Below, piece after piece: positions 53,358 to 62,655 of a stretch of DNA of 64,000 nucleotides; the first letter of the stretch is position 1; each line of letters opens with the position of its first letter. The position numbers and the translations under genes are program-made. The DNA lies in the NCBI RefSeq assembly GCF_017571495.1, contig NZ_JAGETZ010000010.1, positions 1-64,000 of the forward strand, given 5' to 3'. This stretch comes from Hymenobacter negativus (GTDB lineage Bacteria > Bacteroidota > Bacteroidia > Cytophagales > Hymenobacteraceae). The notes below the pieces were generated by a model. That model did not search any database and was not told where the DNA came from. It worked only from the letters and a program-made list of their open reading frames with translations.

Positions 53358-56300
53358 ATGTTTTCTCTTCTTACAAAACACATTCCGGTGCGCCGACTGG
53401 GCCGGGCCTTGCCGCCGCTGGTGCTGCTGGCCTTGCTGCCGGGCCTACCTGCGGCGCAGGCCCAAGCCCAGACTCAGACGCCTGTGCTCAAGGGCATCAC
53501 CGTGACGGGCCGCGTGAAAGACGTGACCGGCGAAAACCTGATTGGCGTGACGGTGCGCGTGAAGGACGGCACCGTGGGCACCGTGACCGATGCCGAGGGC
53601 AAGTTCAATATTCAGGCGCCGAACAGCCAGGTGGTGCTGGTGTTTTCCTACGTGGGCTACCAGCCCATCGAGCGGGCAATCAAGGGCAATACGCTGATGA
53701 ACATCACCCTGAAAGGCGACGCCCAGAGCCTGGAAGAAGTGGTAGTGGTGGGCTACGGCGAAGTGAAGCGCGGCGACCTCACCGGCTCGGTGGGCTCGGT
53801 GAACGTGGAGGACCTGAACAAGGCCCCGGTGAAGTCGTTCGACGACGCGCTGGCCGGGCGCGTGGCCGGCGTGCAGGTGGCCTCACCCGACGGGCAGCCG
53901 GGCGCCTCGCCCAACATCGTCATCCGCGGCGGCAACTCCATCACCCAGGACAACTCGCCGCTTTACGTCATCGACGGCTTTCCCATTGAGGGCTACAACA
54001 ATAACTCGCTCAACCCGAGCGAAATTGAGTCGATTCAGGTGTTGAAGGATGCGTCGGCCACGGCCATCTATGGCTCGCGCGGTGCCAATGGCGTTATCCT
54101 CGTGACAACCAAGCGCGGCACCGAGGGCTCGCCTACTATCACCTACGACGGCTACTACGGCGTGCAGCAAAGCCTGAGCCGCGCCAAGCTGATGGACCCT
54201 TACGAGTTCGTGAAGCTCCAGCTCGAATACGACCCCGTCAACGCTGCCAACCTCTACCTGAAAAACGGCCAGACGCTGGACAGCTACCGCAACGCGCCGA
54301 GCGTAGACTGGCAGGACGAGCTGCTGCGCATTGCCCCCATGCAGAGCCACAACTTGGCCCTGCGCGGCGGCAACAAGGGCACGAAATACTCGGTTTCGGG
54401 CTCGATACTGGACCAGAAGGGTACCATCATCGCCTCGGGTTTCAAGCGCTACCAGGGGCGCTTCACGCTCGACCAAGACGTGAACCGCAACCTGCGGGCC
54501 GGCCTGAACGCCAACTACAGCAACTTCACGTCCTACGGCACGCCGGTGGCCGGCGCGGGCAATTCCGACCTGGCCCTGCTCACCAGCCTGTATGGCTACC
54601 GGCCCATCACGGGCGGCAACGACCTGAACACGCTGCTCAACGCCGAGCAGGACGCGGAGGTGACTTCGGCCACCAACTTCCAGTGGAACCCGCGCCTGAC
54701 GGCCGAGAACGAGCTGCGCAACCGCATCACCAACCAGCTCACGGCCAACGCCTACGCCGACTACCTCATCGGCAGCTCGCTACGGCTGCGTGTGACGGGC
54801 GGCGTGAACCGCAGCGTGCTGCGCTACGAAACCTTCAACAACTCCAGCACCCGCACCGGCAACCTCAACAGCGTACAAGGGTTCAACGGAGTGAACGGCT
54901 CGGTGGTGTTCACGGAGCTGAACAACTACGTGAACGAAAACACCCTGACCTACAACAAACTATTCAGCGGCAAGCACCGGATTAACTCAGTAACCGGCTT
55001 CACGGTGCAGGGCAACCGTACGTCCAATTCGGGCGGCGGCTCGGTACTGGTGCCGAATGAGAGCCTGGGCATCAACGGCCTGAGCGACGGCACGCCTTAT
55101 ACCATCACGAGCTACCAGGGGCAGAACACGCTCATGTCGTTTCTGGAACGGGTGAACTACAGTTATTTGTCGCGCTACCTGGTCACGCTCTCGTTCCGGG
55201 CCGATGGTTCGTCGCGCTTTGCCGAGGGCAACAAGTGGGGCTACTTCCCATCGGCCTCGGTGGCCTGGCACATCAGCGAAGAGAACTTCATGAAGGACTT
55301 CAAGCCGGTGTCGGATGCTAAAATCCGGGCCAGCTACGGCGTGACGGGCAACAACCGCGTGGGCGACTACGCGTCGTTTTCAACGCTGAGCTTGCCGGTG
55401 GCGGAGTCGTACTCGCCGGGCGGCGTGTTTGTGCGCGGGGCCGCGCCCATTGCCCTGGGCAACCCCAACCTGAAGTGGGAATCCACGGCCGAAGCCGATT
55501 TGGGATTGGATTTGGGCTTTTTCAACCAGCGCGTGGTGCTCACGGCCGACCTGTATCGCAAGAAAACCACCGACCTTCTGCTCAACTCACAGCTGCCGCC
55601 CACTATCGGTTACGCCACGGCCTTTCAGAACATCGGGGCGGTGCAAAACCAGGGTGTTGAGCTGACGCTAGCCACCGTGAACGTGGCCCAGAAAGCCTTC
55701 GGCTGGACCAGCAACTTCAATATTGCCTTCAACCAAACCAAGGTGCTAGAGTTGAGCCAAAACCAGGACTTTTTGCTCACCACCGTGCCGTGGTCGTCGG
55801 CCTCGGGTTACGGCAATGTGCCGGCCTACATTGCCCAGCTGGGCCAGCCGGTGTCGCAGATGTACGGCTTCGAGTGGGTGGGCAACTACCAGCTTACCGA
55901 CTTCGACGAGACCTCGCCCGGCAGCTACACCCTGAAAGCCAACGTGCCCAACAACGGCATCACCCGCAGCAGCATCCGGCCCGGCGACATCAAGTACGCC
56001 GACCTGAACGGCGACAATGTGGTGGACAATAGCGACCGCAAAATCATCGGCAACCCCAACCCGAAATTCATTGGTGGCTTCTCGAACAACTTTACCTTCA
56101 AGGGCTTCGACCTGAACGTGTTCCTGCAGTTCTCCTATGGCAACGACATTCTGGACGCCAACCGCATCATCTTCGAGGGCGGCGCGCTCAAGCCCGGCCT
56201 CAACCAATTTGCCAGCTACGCCAACCGCTGGACGCCCGACAACCCCACCAACGACCTCTACCGCGTGGGCGGCCAGGGCCCGCGCGTATACTCCACCCGC

Positions 56301-56555
56301 ATCGTGGAAGATGGCTCCTACATGCGCCTCAAAACCGTGAACCTGGGCTATACCTTCCCGGCCCCGCTGGCCCGCCGCGCCCACCTGCAAAGCCTGCGCG
56401 TGTACGCCGCCGCCCAAAACCTGCTCACCTGGACTAACTACACCGGCAACGACCCCGAGGTATCGGCCTACGGCGGCGCCCTCACGCCGGGCTTCGACTT
56501 CTCGGTGTACCCCCGCGCCCGCACCTTCACGCTGGGCCTCAATTTCTCCCTGTAA
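53358..56555 (+). CDS. SusC-like TonB-dependent transporter (alginate)
   Basis: 1065 residues from the ATG at 53358 (MFSLLTKHIPVRRLG, then a signal sequence ending AAQAQAQ). Regulatory-like domain at about 45-120 (VTGRVKDVTGENLIGVTV), EEVVVVGYGEVKRGDLTGSV box, plug with ATAIYGSRGANGVILVTTKRG, and a barrel ending FTLGLNFSL. It lies 91 bp after the transporter gene and 14-20 bp before SusD. It would take up alginate oligosaccharides. Confidence 0.95.
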   Translation: MFSLLTKHIPVRRLGRALPPLVLLALLPGLPAAQAQAQTQTPVLKGITVTGRVKDVTGENLIGVTVRVKDGTVGTVTDAEGKFNIQAPNSQVVLVFSYVGYQPIERAIKGNTLMNITLKGDAQSLEEVVVVGYGEVKRGDLTGSVGSVNVEDLNKAPVKSFDDALAGRVAGVQVASPDGQPGASPNIVIRGGNSITQDNSPLYVIDGFPIEGYNNNSLNPSEIESIQVLKDASATAIYGSRGANGVILVTTKRGTEGSPTITYDGYYGVQQSLSRAKLMDPYEFVKLQLEYDPVNAANLYLKNGQTLDSYRNAPSVDWQDELLRIAPMQSHNLALRGGNKGTKYSVSGSILDQKGTIIASGFKRYQGRFTLDQDVNRNLRAGLNANYSNFTSYGTPVAGAGNSDLALLTSLYGYRPITGGNDLNTLLNAEQDAEVTSATNFQWNPRLTAENELRNRITNQLTANAYADYLIGSSLRLRVTGGVNRSVLRYETFNNSSTRTGNLNSVQGFNGVNGSVVFTELNNYVNENTLTYNKLFSGKHRINSVTGFTVQGNRTSNSGGGSVLVPNESLGINGLSDGTPYTITSYQGQNTLMSFLERVNYSYLSRYLVTLSFRADGSSRFAEGNKWGYFPSASVAWHISEENFMKDFKPVSDAKIRASYGVTGNNRVGDYASFSTLSLPVAESYSPGGVFVRGAAPIALGNPNLKWESTAEADLGLDLGFFNQRVVLTADLYRKKTTDLLLNSQLPPTIGYATAFQNIGAVQNQGVELTLATVNVAQKAFGWTSNFNIAFNQTKVLELSQNQDFLLTTVPWSSASGYGNVPAYIAQLGQPVSQMYGFEWVGNYQLTDFDETSPGSYTLKANVPNNGITRSSIRPGDIKYADLNGDNVVDNSDRKIIGNPNPKFIGGFSNNFTFKGFDLNVFLQFSYGNDILDANRIIFEGGALKPGLNQFASYANRWTPDNPTNDLYRVGGQGPRVYSTRIVEDGSYMRLKTVNLGYTFPAPLARRAHLQSLRVYAAAQNLLTWTNYTGNDPEVSAYGGALTPGFDFSVYPRARTFTLGLNFSL

Positions 56556-56569
56556 ACAGCTCTGTATTA

Positions 56570-58186
56570 ATGGCCATGAAAAAATCATTTCTGCCCAAAA
56601 CACTGGGCTTGCTGCTGGGCCTAAGCTGCCTGAGCTCGTGTAAGGATTTCCTGGACACGCTGCCGGAAAGCACCATCGCGCCCCAGACCTACTACAACAC
56701 CGAAGCCCAGCTCACGGCCGCCCTCATGGCCGTGTACAGCGAAATGGGCAACACCGACGAATCCACCTATTCGCGCTTTCTATCGCTGGAAGCGCCCAGC
56801 GCCAACGACGAGCAGTTACTGCGCAGCAACGCCGCCGTGGCCGTGAGTGCCTACAATTTTGACGCGTCCTACGCCAACCTGGTGAACTGCTGGACCGACC
56901 TCTACGAAGGCATCAACCGCGCCAACGCCCTGCTCGAAAACATCGACAAGAGCCAGGCCAGCCCCGCCGCCAAGGAGCAGATTCGGGCCGAGGCGTTGTT
57001 TCTGCGGGCTTATTACTACTTCGTGCTGGTGGGCTATTGGGGTGATGTGCCGCTGAAACTGAGCAGCACCACTTCTGCCCAGAACGTGAACATGGCCCGC
57101 ACCCCGGCCGCCGAAGTCTACGCCCATATTATCGGGGATATGACCAAGGCCGAGGCAGTGCTCAAGAACAATACCGACTGGGGCAACACCGGCCGCATTA
57201 GCAAAACCGCCGCGGCCGGCATGCTGGCGCGGGTCTGCCTGCACGCCGCCGGCCGGCTGGGCGACCAAAGTAAATACGCCGAAGCCCGCACCTGGGCGCT
57301 GAAGGTGATGAACTCCGGCCTGCACAGCCTGAACAGCGACTACAGCCAGATTTTCAAGAACGAAAGCGCCGACATCTACGACCTGCGCGAATGCCTGTGG
57401 GAAGTTGAGTTCAACGGCAACGGCGTGGGCAATGTGTACCGCGAAATCGAACGGTTTGGCTCGACGCTGGGCATTCCGAACAACAACGAAACCGTGGGCT
57501 TCATGCAGGGCCAGTACGTGGCCACCGGCGTGCAGTACCAGCGCTACGGCACCGGCGACCTGCGCCGCGACTGGAACATCGCGCCCTTCACCTACACCAG
57601 CCAGGACGCCACCCGTCCGCAACTCCCCTACGCCGCCACCTACGTGTGGGGCCGCTACATTGCCAAATGGCGCCGCCAGTACCAGACCATTGCTTTCGCC
57701 AAAAACTTCGGCCCCACCAACTGGCCCCTACTCCGCTATTCTGATGTGCTGCTGATGTTTGCCGAGGCGGATAACGAGGTGAATGGCGGCCCCACCACCG
57801 ACGCCTACCTGGCCCTCAACCAGGTGCGCCGCCGCGGCTACGGCCTGCCCCTCAACACCGCCTCCACGGTGGCCGATACCCGCGCCGGCCAAAGCAAAGC
57901 CGATTTCCTGACCACCCTCAAAGACGAGCGCGCCCGCGAGCTGGCCTTCGAAGGCCACCGCAAGCTCGACCTGCTGCGCTGGGGTACCTTCCTCACGGTG
58001 ATGAAGGGCATGGTGCCCATCATCACCACCCAGGCCCCCAATGCCGCTAACAGCAGCATCGGCTACTACGGCCGCGCCGCCACGCTGGTGCCCTACAACA
58101 ACGTGTCGCAACGTGACTTGCTCTGGCCGATTCCGAGCACGGAAGTGTCTTTGAACAAGTCGATTGTGCAAAACCCGGGTTGGTAA
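56570..58186 (+). CDS. SusD/RagB-family lipoprotein (alginate)
   Basis: 538 residues; ATG 56570 or 56576 may be used (MAMKKSFLPKTLGLLL). Lipobox LSSC near residue 24. SusD features are DFLDTLPESTIAPQTYYNTEAQL, EALFLRAYYYFVLVGYWGDVPL, KTAAAGMLARVCLHAAG, and C-terminal RARELAFEGHRKLDLLRWG. It pairs with the SusC just upstream to bind alginate oligosaccharides at the cell surface. Confidence 0.95.
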   Translation: MAMKKSFLPKTLGLLLGLSCLSSCKDFLDTLPESTIAPQTYYNTEAQLTAALMAVYSEMGNTDESTYSRFLSLEAPSANDEQLLRSNAAVAVSAYNFDASYANLVNCWTDLYEGINRANALLENIDKSQASPAAKEQIRAEALFLRAYYYFVLVGYWGDVPLKLSSTTSAQNVNMARTPAAEVYAHIIGDMTKAEAVLKNNTDWGNTGRISKTAAAGMLARVCLHAAGRLGDQSKYAEARTWALKVMNSGLHSLNSDYSQIFKNESADIYDLRECLWEVEFNGNGVGNVYREIERFGSTLGIPNNNETVGFMQGQYVATGVQYQRYGTGDLRRDWNIAPFTYTSQDATRPQLPYAATYVWGRYIAKWRRQYQTIAFAKNFGPTNWPLLRYSDVLLMFAEADNEVNGGPTTDAYLALNQVRRRGYGLPLNTASTVADTRAGQSKADFLTTLKDERARELAFEGHRKLDLLRWGTFLTVMKGMVPIITTQAPNAANSSIGYYGRAATLVPYNNVSQRDLLWPIPSTEVSLNKSIVQNPGW

Positions 58187-58189
58187 TTA

Positions 58190-58299
58190 CCGGGTAACCT
58201 TACCCCCTGGCCCCCTCTCCCGTGGAGGGGGGAGCCTGACGATTCTTAACCGGTGCCCCCTCTTTTTTGAAGAGGTGGTCAGGGGGTGAGGTTACCCGG
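58190..58299. repeat. Inverted repeat A3, imperfect
   Basis: Arms 58190-58217 and 58272-58299 pair with a few mismatches (CCGGGTAACCTTACCCCCTG against CCGGGTAACCTCACCCCCTG). A second inner stem GGGGGGAG / CCCCCTC is possible. It lies between SusD and the esterase gene and resembles A1 and A2 in its TCACCCCC outer part. Confidence 0.75.
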
Positions 58300-58340
58300 C
58301 TGCGCCGCTTCGCACACTACCTAATGCTTACTCCTTTCAA

Positions 58341-59222
58341 ATGAAGTCCCTCTTCCTCGCTATCAGCCTGTTAGCATCCATTCAATTGGCTCACGCTCAA
58401 GCCGGCCCGCCCATTCCCACCGATTCGACCGTGAAGGTGATTCCGGTGCCCAAAGGCTTCACCAAGCAAATTGACGTGGTGTATACCCGCGTGGATGGCT
58501 GGGACGGCCGCATGGACTTGTACCTGCCGCCAGCGGGCGGGGCGCCTTCGCCCATCATCATCAACATCCACGGTGGCGGCTGGAACAAGGGCACCAAGGA
58601 ATCACAGTCGGGCTTCAACGGCTTTTTCAAGAAAGGCTATGCGGTAGCGAATATGGAGTACCGTCTCTCGCAGCAGGCGCCGGCGCCGGCGGCCGTGGAA
58701 GACACGCGCTGCGCCTTAATCTACCTGATTAACAACGCTAAAAAGCTGAATATTGACCCCAACAAAATCGTGATTATGGGCGCTTCGGCCGGCGCGCACC
58801 TGGCTTTGGTGGGCGGCTTGCTCGAAAACGACCACCGCTTCGACACTAACTGCCCGACCAAGTCAACGGTGAAGGTGCTGGCCATCGTGGACAAATACGG
58901 CATCACCAGCGTGGGCACCTGGCCCAGCAAATCGGGCAAGCAGTGGCTGGGCCCGCACTTCGGCGACGAGGCCTTTATCCAGTCGGTTTCGCCGCTGTAC
59001 CTGGTGAAGAAAACCAGCCCGCCCACCTTCATCGTGCACGGCGACGCTGACCCCACGGTGGCCTATTCGCAGTCGGTCGACCTGCACAAGAAGCTGATGG
59101 CGATGGGCGTGAAAACCGAGTTTATCACCGTATCCGGCGGTTTGCACGGCAAGTTTCCGGCCGAGGAAAACAAGCGCGTGAACGATGCCATCATGAAGTT
59201 CCTGACTGAAGTGGGAATATGA
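58341..59222 (+). CDS. Secreted alpha/beta hydrolase, esterase-like
   Basis: 293 residues, signal peptide to about residue 19 (QLAHAQ). HGGGW (residues 77-81) forms the oxyanion hole, Ser149 sits in MGASAGAHLAL, an Asp is in VHGDADPTV and the His in GGLHGK, so the triad is complete. This is the pattern of carboxylesterases and acetyl-xylan-esterase-like proteins of the hormone-sensitive-lipase and BD-FAE groups. As last gene of the alginate operon it may remove O-acetyl groups from bacterial alginate; this is a hypothesis. A terminator follows. Confidence 0.85.
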   Translation: MKSLFLAISLLASIQLAHAQAGPPIPTDSTVKVIPVPKGFTKQIDVVYTRVDGWDGRMDLYLPPAGGAPSPIIINIHGGGWNKGTKESQSGFNGFFKKGYAVANMEYRLSQQAPAPAAVEDTRCALIYLINNAKKLNIDPNKIVIMGASAGAHLALVGGLLENDHRFDTNCPTKSTVKVLAIVDKYGITSVGTWPSKSGKQWLGPHFGDEAFIQSVSPLYLVKKTSPPTFIVHGDADPTVAYSQSVDLHKKLMAMGVKTEFITVSGGLHGKFPAEENKRVNDAIMKFLTEVGI

Positions 59223-59243
59223 ATTGAGACTGATAATGAAACG

Positions 59244-59279
59244 AAAAGGCGGCTCCCTGTTCAGGAAGCCGCCTTTTTT
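59244..59279 (+). terminator. Bidirectional intrinsic terminator
   Basis: AAAAGGCGGCT (59244-59254) pairs with AGCCGCCTTTT (59267-59277) and is followed by T residues; the A-run on the other side gives a T-run for the minus strand. It lies between the convergent esterase and beta-helix genes and ends both. Confidence 0.9.
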
Positions 59280-59305
59280 ATGCCGGGTCGTTGCAATACA
59301 ACCGC

Positions 59306-61093
59306 CTACTCCAGGCGAACCAGCTTTCGGGTAAACACCTTGCCCTCCGCCGTGGTCACGCGCAATAGGTAGGTGCCTGCGGCGAGCTTGCCCAACGACC
59401 AGATGCCCGGCTCAAAATCGGCTTGCTCTCGCACCACGCGGCCAATGGTGTCGGTGAGCATGAGCTGACCTTTGCTGCCGGAAAAATAGACTGTCACCTT
59501 GCTGCTCACGGGATTTGGGTACACAATAACCTGTTCCTCAGCCACCGCGGACTGGTTGGCCGTGACGGTGGCGCAGCCAGTGCCGCCCAGCCGCTCGCAC
59601 AGCTGCCGGTCATACAGGCTCTGCGGAGCCACAAAAGTGCCCGTCGATTCTACGTAGCCCGGGCCGGTGAAGAAGATGCCCGCGCCCGTCACCACCGCAT
59701 GAGTGCCTACCGACCAGTTGACGTGGCCCGGCGGGCTCTGCACGGTGGCGGTGGCGGCAGTGCAGTTCCAGAGCATGTTTTGGGCACCGGCCCAGCCGTG
59801 GCCGGTGCCGGAAGTGAGGCGGTTTTCCAGGTTCAGGGGGCCATCGCCCACCAGGTTGTCGTAGAGCGTGCCGGTGGCCCAGCGACCGTGCGGCCCGGCA
59901 ATGTTGAGCTGCTGGGTAGCGGTGGAGCGCACGAAGGCATTAGGCCCCGCTACCCGCGCCCCGGTCATAAAATCGTGCCGGCCCAGCCGCGTGAAGCAGT
60001 CCATCACTAGGTTGCGCTGCCCCTCAATGCAGAACGAATACTTGCGCTCGCCCATCGTGAGGGCAATGGCGTCGAAGCACTTCGAGTTCAGTACGCTGAT
60101 GAAGGCGCTGCTCGTGAGCACCCGCACCGCCGCGAAGCCGAAGTGGTACACCTCCACATCGCGCACCCAGCCGTTTTGAGCGTTGGTGAAGTCCACGCCG
60201 TCCCAGCCGTGCTGCTCATCGGTGGGGCTGCTGTATTCGGAATCAAGCTGCAGGTTTTCGATGCCTACGTTTTCAATCTTGCCGGTCCAGGTGTATTTCA
60301 GCAAGTAGCCGGTGGCGTAAGTTTGGTCGATGGGGTCCACCACGGGCGCATCGAGCGTGATGGTGTTGCCGCTCACGGCCGTTACTTTGCGCTTGAAGTC
60401 GATGGTGTAGCTGCTGGGCGTCCAGTCCACGCAGGTCGAGTCCTGGGCGTGCAGGGTGTCCATACCGAGCAGGCTAATCCACGCCTGGTTGGGCGCCCGG
60501 CGCAGCACCACCAGGTCGCCCACCGCGAAGGTGTGGCCGTTGGCCACCGTGCAGGTGCGCGCCCCAATGGGCAGGTAAGAATTGGTGATGGCCTTGCTGG
60601 AACTGCCTTGCACCGATGCGCGACCGGCGCCCATGAATTCCACCAGCGTGTGCTGCTGCCGCAGCGTCGCCAGCAGTTTGGTACCCGTGGGCCCGGCGCC
60701 CTGCCCACGCAACACCACCCCGCTGGCTCGCACCACCAAGCTGCCGTTCACCGGGTAGGCGCCGGCCGTGAGCAGCACCGCCCCGCGAAAGCCGCTGGCA
60801 TTGAGCGGCAGGGCCGATACCTGGTCGATGGCCGCTTGAATGCGAGCGCGGTTGTCGCCGGTAGCTGGCGCCAGCATCACGGCCACCGGCACCGTAGGGA
60901 TGGCCGCCTCCCCGTTGCGGTAACCCACGGCGCTGAAATCGGGCACGGTATTGCCCCGGTTGTCCGGCACGTATTGCAGGCGCCCCTGCGCCGAAATCTG
61001 AATCAGCGCGCTGGAATTCTGAGCAAAAGCCGGCCGGCTGGCTAAGGCGCCAAAGGCGAGTATTGCCCCTGACAGATAGGTAAAAATTCTCAT
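59306..61093 (-). CDS. Secreted right-handed beta-helix protein with T9SS domain, function unassigned
   Basis: 595 residues from the ATG at 61093 (MRIFTYLSGAILAFGALASRPAFAQ, a signal peptide). Residues about 75-480 look like a right-handed beta-helix of the pectate-lyase superfamily type: RIQAAIDQVSALP, GAVLLTAGAYPVNGSLVV, SGVVLRGQG, IENVGIENLQLDS, HGWDGVDFTNAQNGWVRDVEV, ERKYSFCIEGQRNLVMDCFTR. The C-terminus (about 520-595, YPNPVSSKVTVYF, AGTYLLRVTT) is a T9SS sorting domain. I cannot place it in a numbered lyase family. It lies beside the alginate genes and near the shared operator, so an alginate lyase or epimerase function is a fair guess. Confidence 0.75.
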   Translation of the reverse strand: MRIFTYLSGAILAFGALASRPAFAQNSSALIQISAQGRLQYVPDNRGNTVPDFSAVGYRNGEAAIPTVPVAVMLAPATGDNRARIQAAIDQVSALPLNASGFRGAVLLTAGAYPVNGSLVVRASGVVLRGQGAGPTGTKLLATLRQQHTLVEFMGAGRASVQGSSSKAITNSYLPIGARTCTVANGHTFAVGDLVVLRRAPNQAWISLLGMDTLHAQDSTCVDWTPSSYTIDFKRKVTAVSGNTITLDAPVVDPIDQTYATGYLLKYTWTGKIENVGIENLQLDSEYSSPTDEQHGWDGVDFTNAQNGWVRDVEVYHFGFAAVRVLTSSAFISVLNSKCFDAIALTMGERKYSFCIEGQRNLVMDCFTRLGRHDFMTGARVAGPNAFVRSTATQQLNIAGPHGRWATGTLYDNLVGDGPLNLENRLTSGTGHGWAGAQNMLWNCTAATATVQSPPGHVNWSVGTHAVVTGAGIFFTGPGYVESTGTFVAPQSLYDRQLCERLGGTGCATVTANQSAVAEEQVIVYPNPVSSKVTVYFSGSKGQLMLTDTIGRVVREQADFEPGIWSLGKLAAGTYLLRVTTAEGKVFTRKLVRLE

Positions 61094-61506
61094 TAAAATC
61101 GGTGGGTGGGAAGTGGAAAATTGCAATGCGTGCACCGCGTTTTCTGCGCCACTCGGAGTGGCTTATCAGGCGAGCTTAATGACTGGAGCAACGCAATGAC
61201 AGCGCATTGCCGTCATTAAACATAGTGCAATTTCTTATCAGCATACGAGAACTAATAAACTGCCGATTCCGCAAGTCATAAAAAACGATGGGCCGAGGCT
61301 GACTTGGGTAAAAGTGGCGAAAAAAATTTCATATAAAATAACGTTACCGGTAACGCTACCGGCAACGAGTGCGTGAAATAAGCCCTCAAAATGCGAGGAA
61401 TTGTGGATTTTATGGTTGATAATTGTTCAAGCCACTTTCACGAAAGCAGCGAAGTTGCTTCAGCCGTTCATCCCCATTTTTTCACTCAACAGAATTCCCC
61501 ATCGCC
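61094..61506. other. Divergent regulatory region at the end of the alginate locus
   Basis: A 413-bp AT-rich gap between two divergent T9SS genes. It holds the operator at 61340-61367. Minus-strand TATGTTTA (near 61223) is close to TANNTTTG, and plus-strand TATGGTTG (near 61412) is a weaker match. Nothing else convincing. Confidence 0.45.
61340..61367. promoter_or_regulatory. Second LacI-type operator of the alginate regulon
   Basis: AACGTTACCGGTAACG (61340-61355) contains the perfect palindrome GTTACCGGTAAC (61343-61354), the same core as at 45735-45746. A second degenerate copy CTACCGGCAACG follows 12 bp later, so the tandem form is kept. It could control either or both divergent genes. Confidence 0.78.
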
Positions 61507-62625
61507 ATGACTAACCTTTTACGCATCGCTTTTATTCAAGATAATCCGAATAGCCTTTCTGAATTAAATTCAATTTTCAAGTCTTTGCTACTACCCGCAA
61601 TCGTTAGCGTTGGCTTAGTAGGTCAGGCCAATGCTCAAACGGCCGGCCGGGCGGTGTGGTCGATGAAGCGCAGCAACCAGGACAGCGTGGCCCTGCGCTC
61701 GGCCGGACTCACGGCGGTGGCCAGCTTCTCGCGGCTCGTGGTATCCGACGGCTCGACGCCAGCCAGCGGCACCACCACCGTGCCCTACTCAGCCACGCGC
61801 GGGCAAGCCTTCGCCCCGAACGCCGACGGCAGCGGCTGGCCCTCAGCCGCGCCATCGGCCGGGCCGGGCTCCAACCCACGGCGCAGCCACTACGAGCAGT
61901 TTGCCGTGACGGTCACTGCTCCCACGCGGCTCGATTCGCTGCTGTTCACCACGGTGGCCACCAGCTCGCCCGGCGGCCGGGTGGCGGTGATGTACTCACT
62001 CAGCAACTTCACGGCCGATTCCTCGAATTTCAGCGGTGGCAAGGGGCCAGCTTACGCGGGCTACACCTCGGGCTCTACCACGGTGCCGGCGTCGAGCGGC
62101 GGGGTGCTGCCTGCCACGGCTGACGGCTCTTTTCCGGCTACCGGCACGGTTGCTACTACATCGGCTATTGTGCCGCAGTTCGTGAGCGCCACGGGTAACA
62201 CGGGCACTTTCCGCTTCGCAATGAACGGGGCAACGGGTGTGGTGCTGCCCGCCGGCCGCACGCTCACCGTGCGCCTGTATTTCACCATCAACAACTCCGC
62301 CACCGGCCGCTACATCCTGCTGAAGGACGTGACGCTGAAAGGCCAGGCCGGCACTACCACCGCTACCAAGGCCAGCCGTGCGCAAACCAACCTGGTTGCC
62401 TACCCCAACCCTGTGGCCGACCGCCTGCTGGTGCAACACCCGGCCGCTACAATTGGTGGGCGCGTCACCATCTACTCATTGACTGGTCAGCTGGTAGCTA
62501 CAGCTCTGGCGCAGCCGGGCACGGTGAACACCGCGTTGCCGCTAAGCCAGCTGGCCAGCGGCCTCTACCTGGCCGAATACGTCGATGACCAGCAGCGCAT
62601 CACCGCCAAATTCGTGAAGCAATAG
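61507..62625 (+). CDS. Secreted protein with T9SS sorting domain, function unknown
   Basis: 372 residues from the ATG at 61507 (MTNLLRIAFIQDN); the signal-like stretch LLLPAIVSVGLVGQANAQ ends near residue 44, so the N-terminus is unusually long for a signal peptide. Residues 45-295 are rich in Ser, Thr, Gly and Ala and probably beta-structured (FAVTVTAPTRLDSLLF, LTVRLYFTINNSATGRYI); no catalytic motif is visible. The last 75 residues (AYPNPVADRLLV, LASGLYLAEYV, KFVKQ) are a type A T9SS domain. It may be a surface-bound glycan-binding protein. The upstream LacI-type operator ties it to the alginate genes. Confidence 0.65.
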   Translation: MTNLLRIAFIQDNPNSLSELNSIFKSLLLPAIVSVGLVGQANAQTAGRAVWSMKRSNQDSVALRSAGLTAVASFSRLVVSDGSTPASGTTTVPYSATRGQAFAPNADGSGWPSAAPSAGPGSNPRRSHYEQFAVTVTAPTRLDSLLFTTVATSSPGGRVAVMYSLSNFTADSSNFSGGKGPAYAGYTSGSTTVPASSGGVLPATADGSFPATGTVATTSAIVPQFVSATGNTGTFRFAMNGATGVVLPAGRTLTVRLYFTINNSATGRYILLKDVTLKGQAGTTTATKASRAQTNLVAYPNPVADRLLVQHPAATIGGRVTIYSLTGQLVATALAQPGTVNTALPLSQLASGLYLAEYVDDQQRITAKFVKQ

Positions 62626-62655
62626 TGCTGGCTATTAGTCAATAGCAACCTACTG

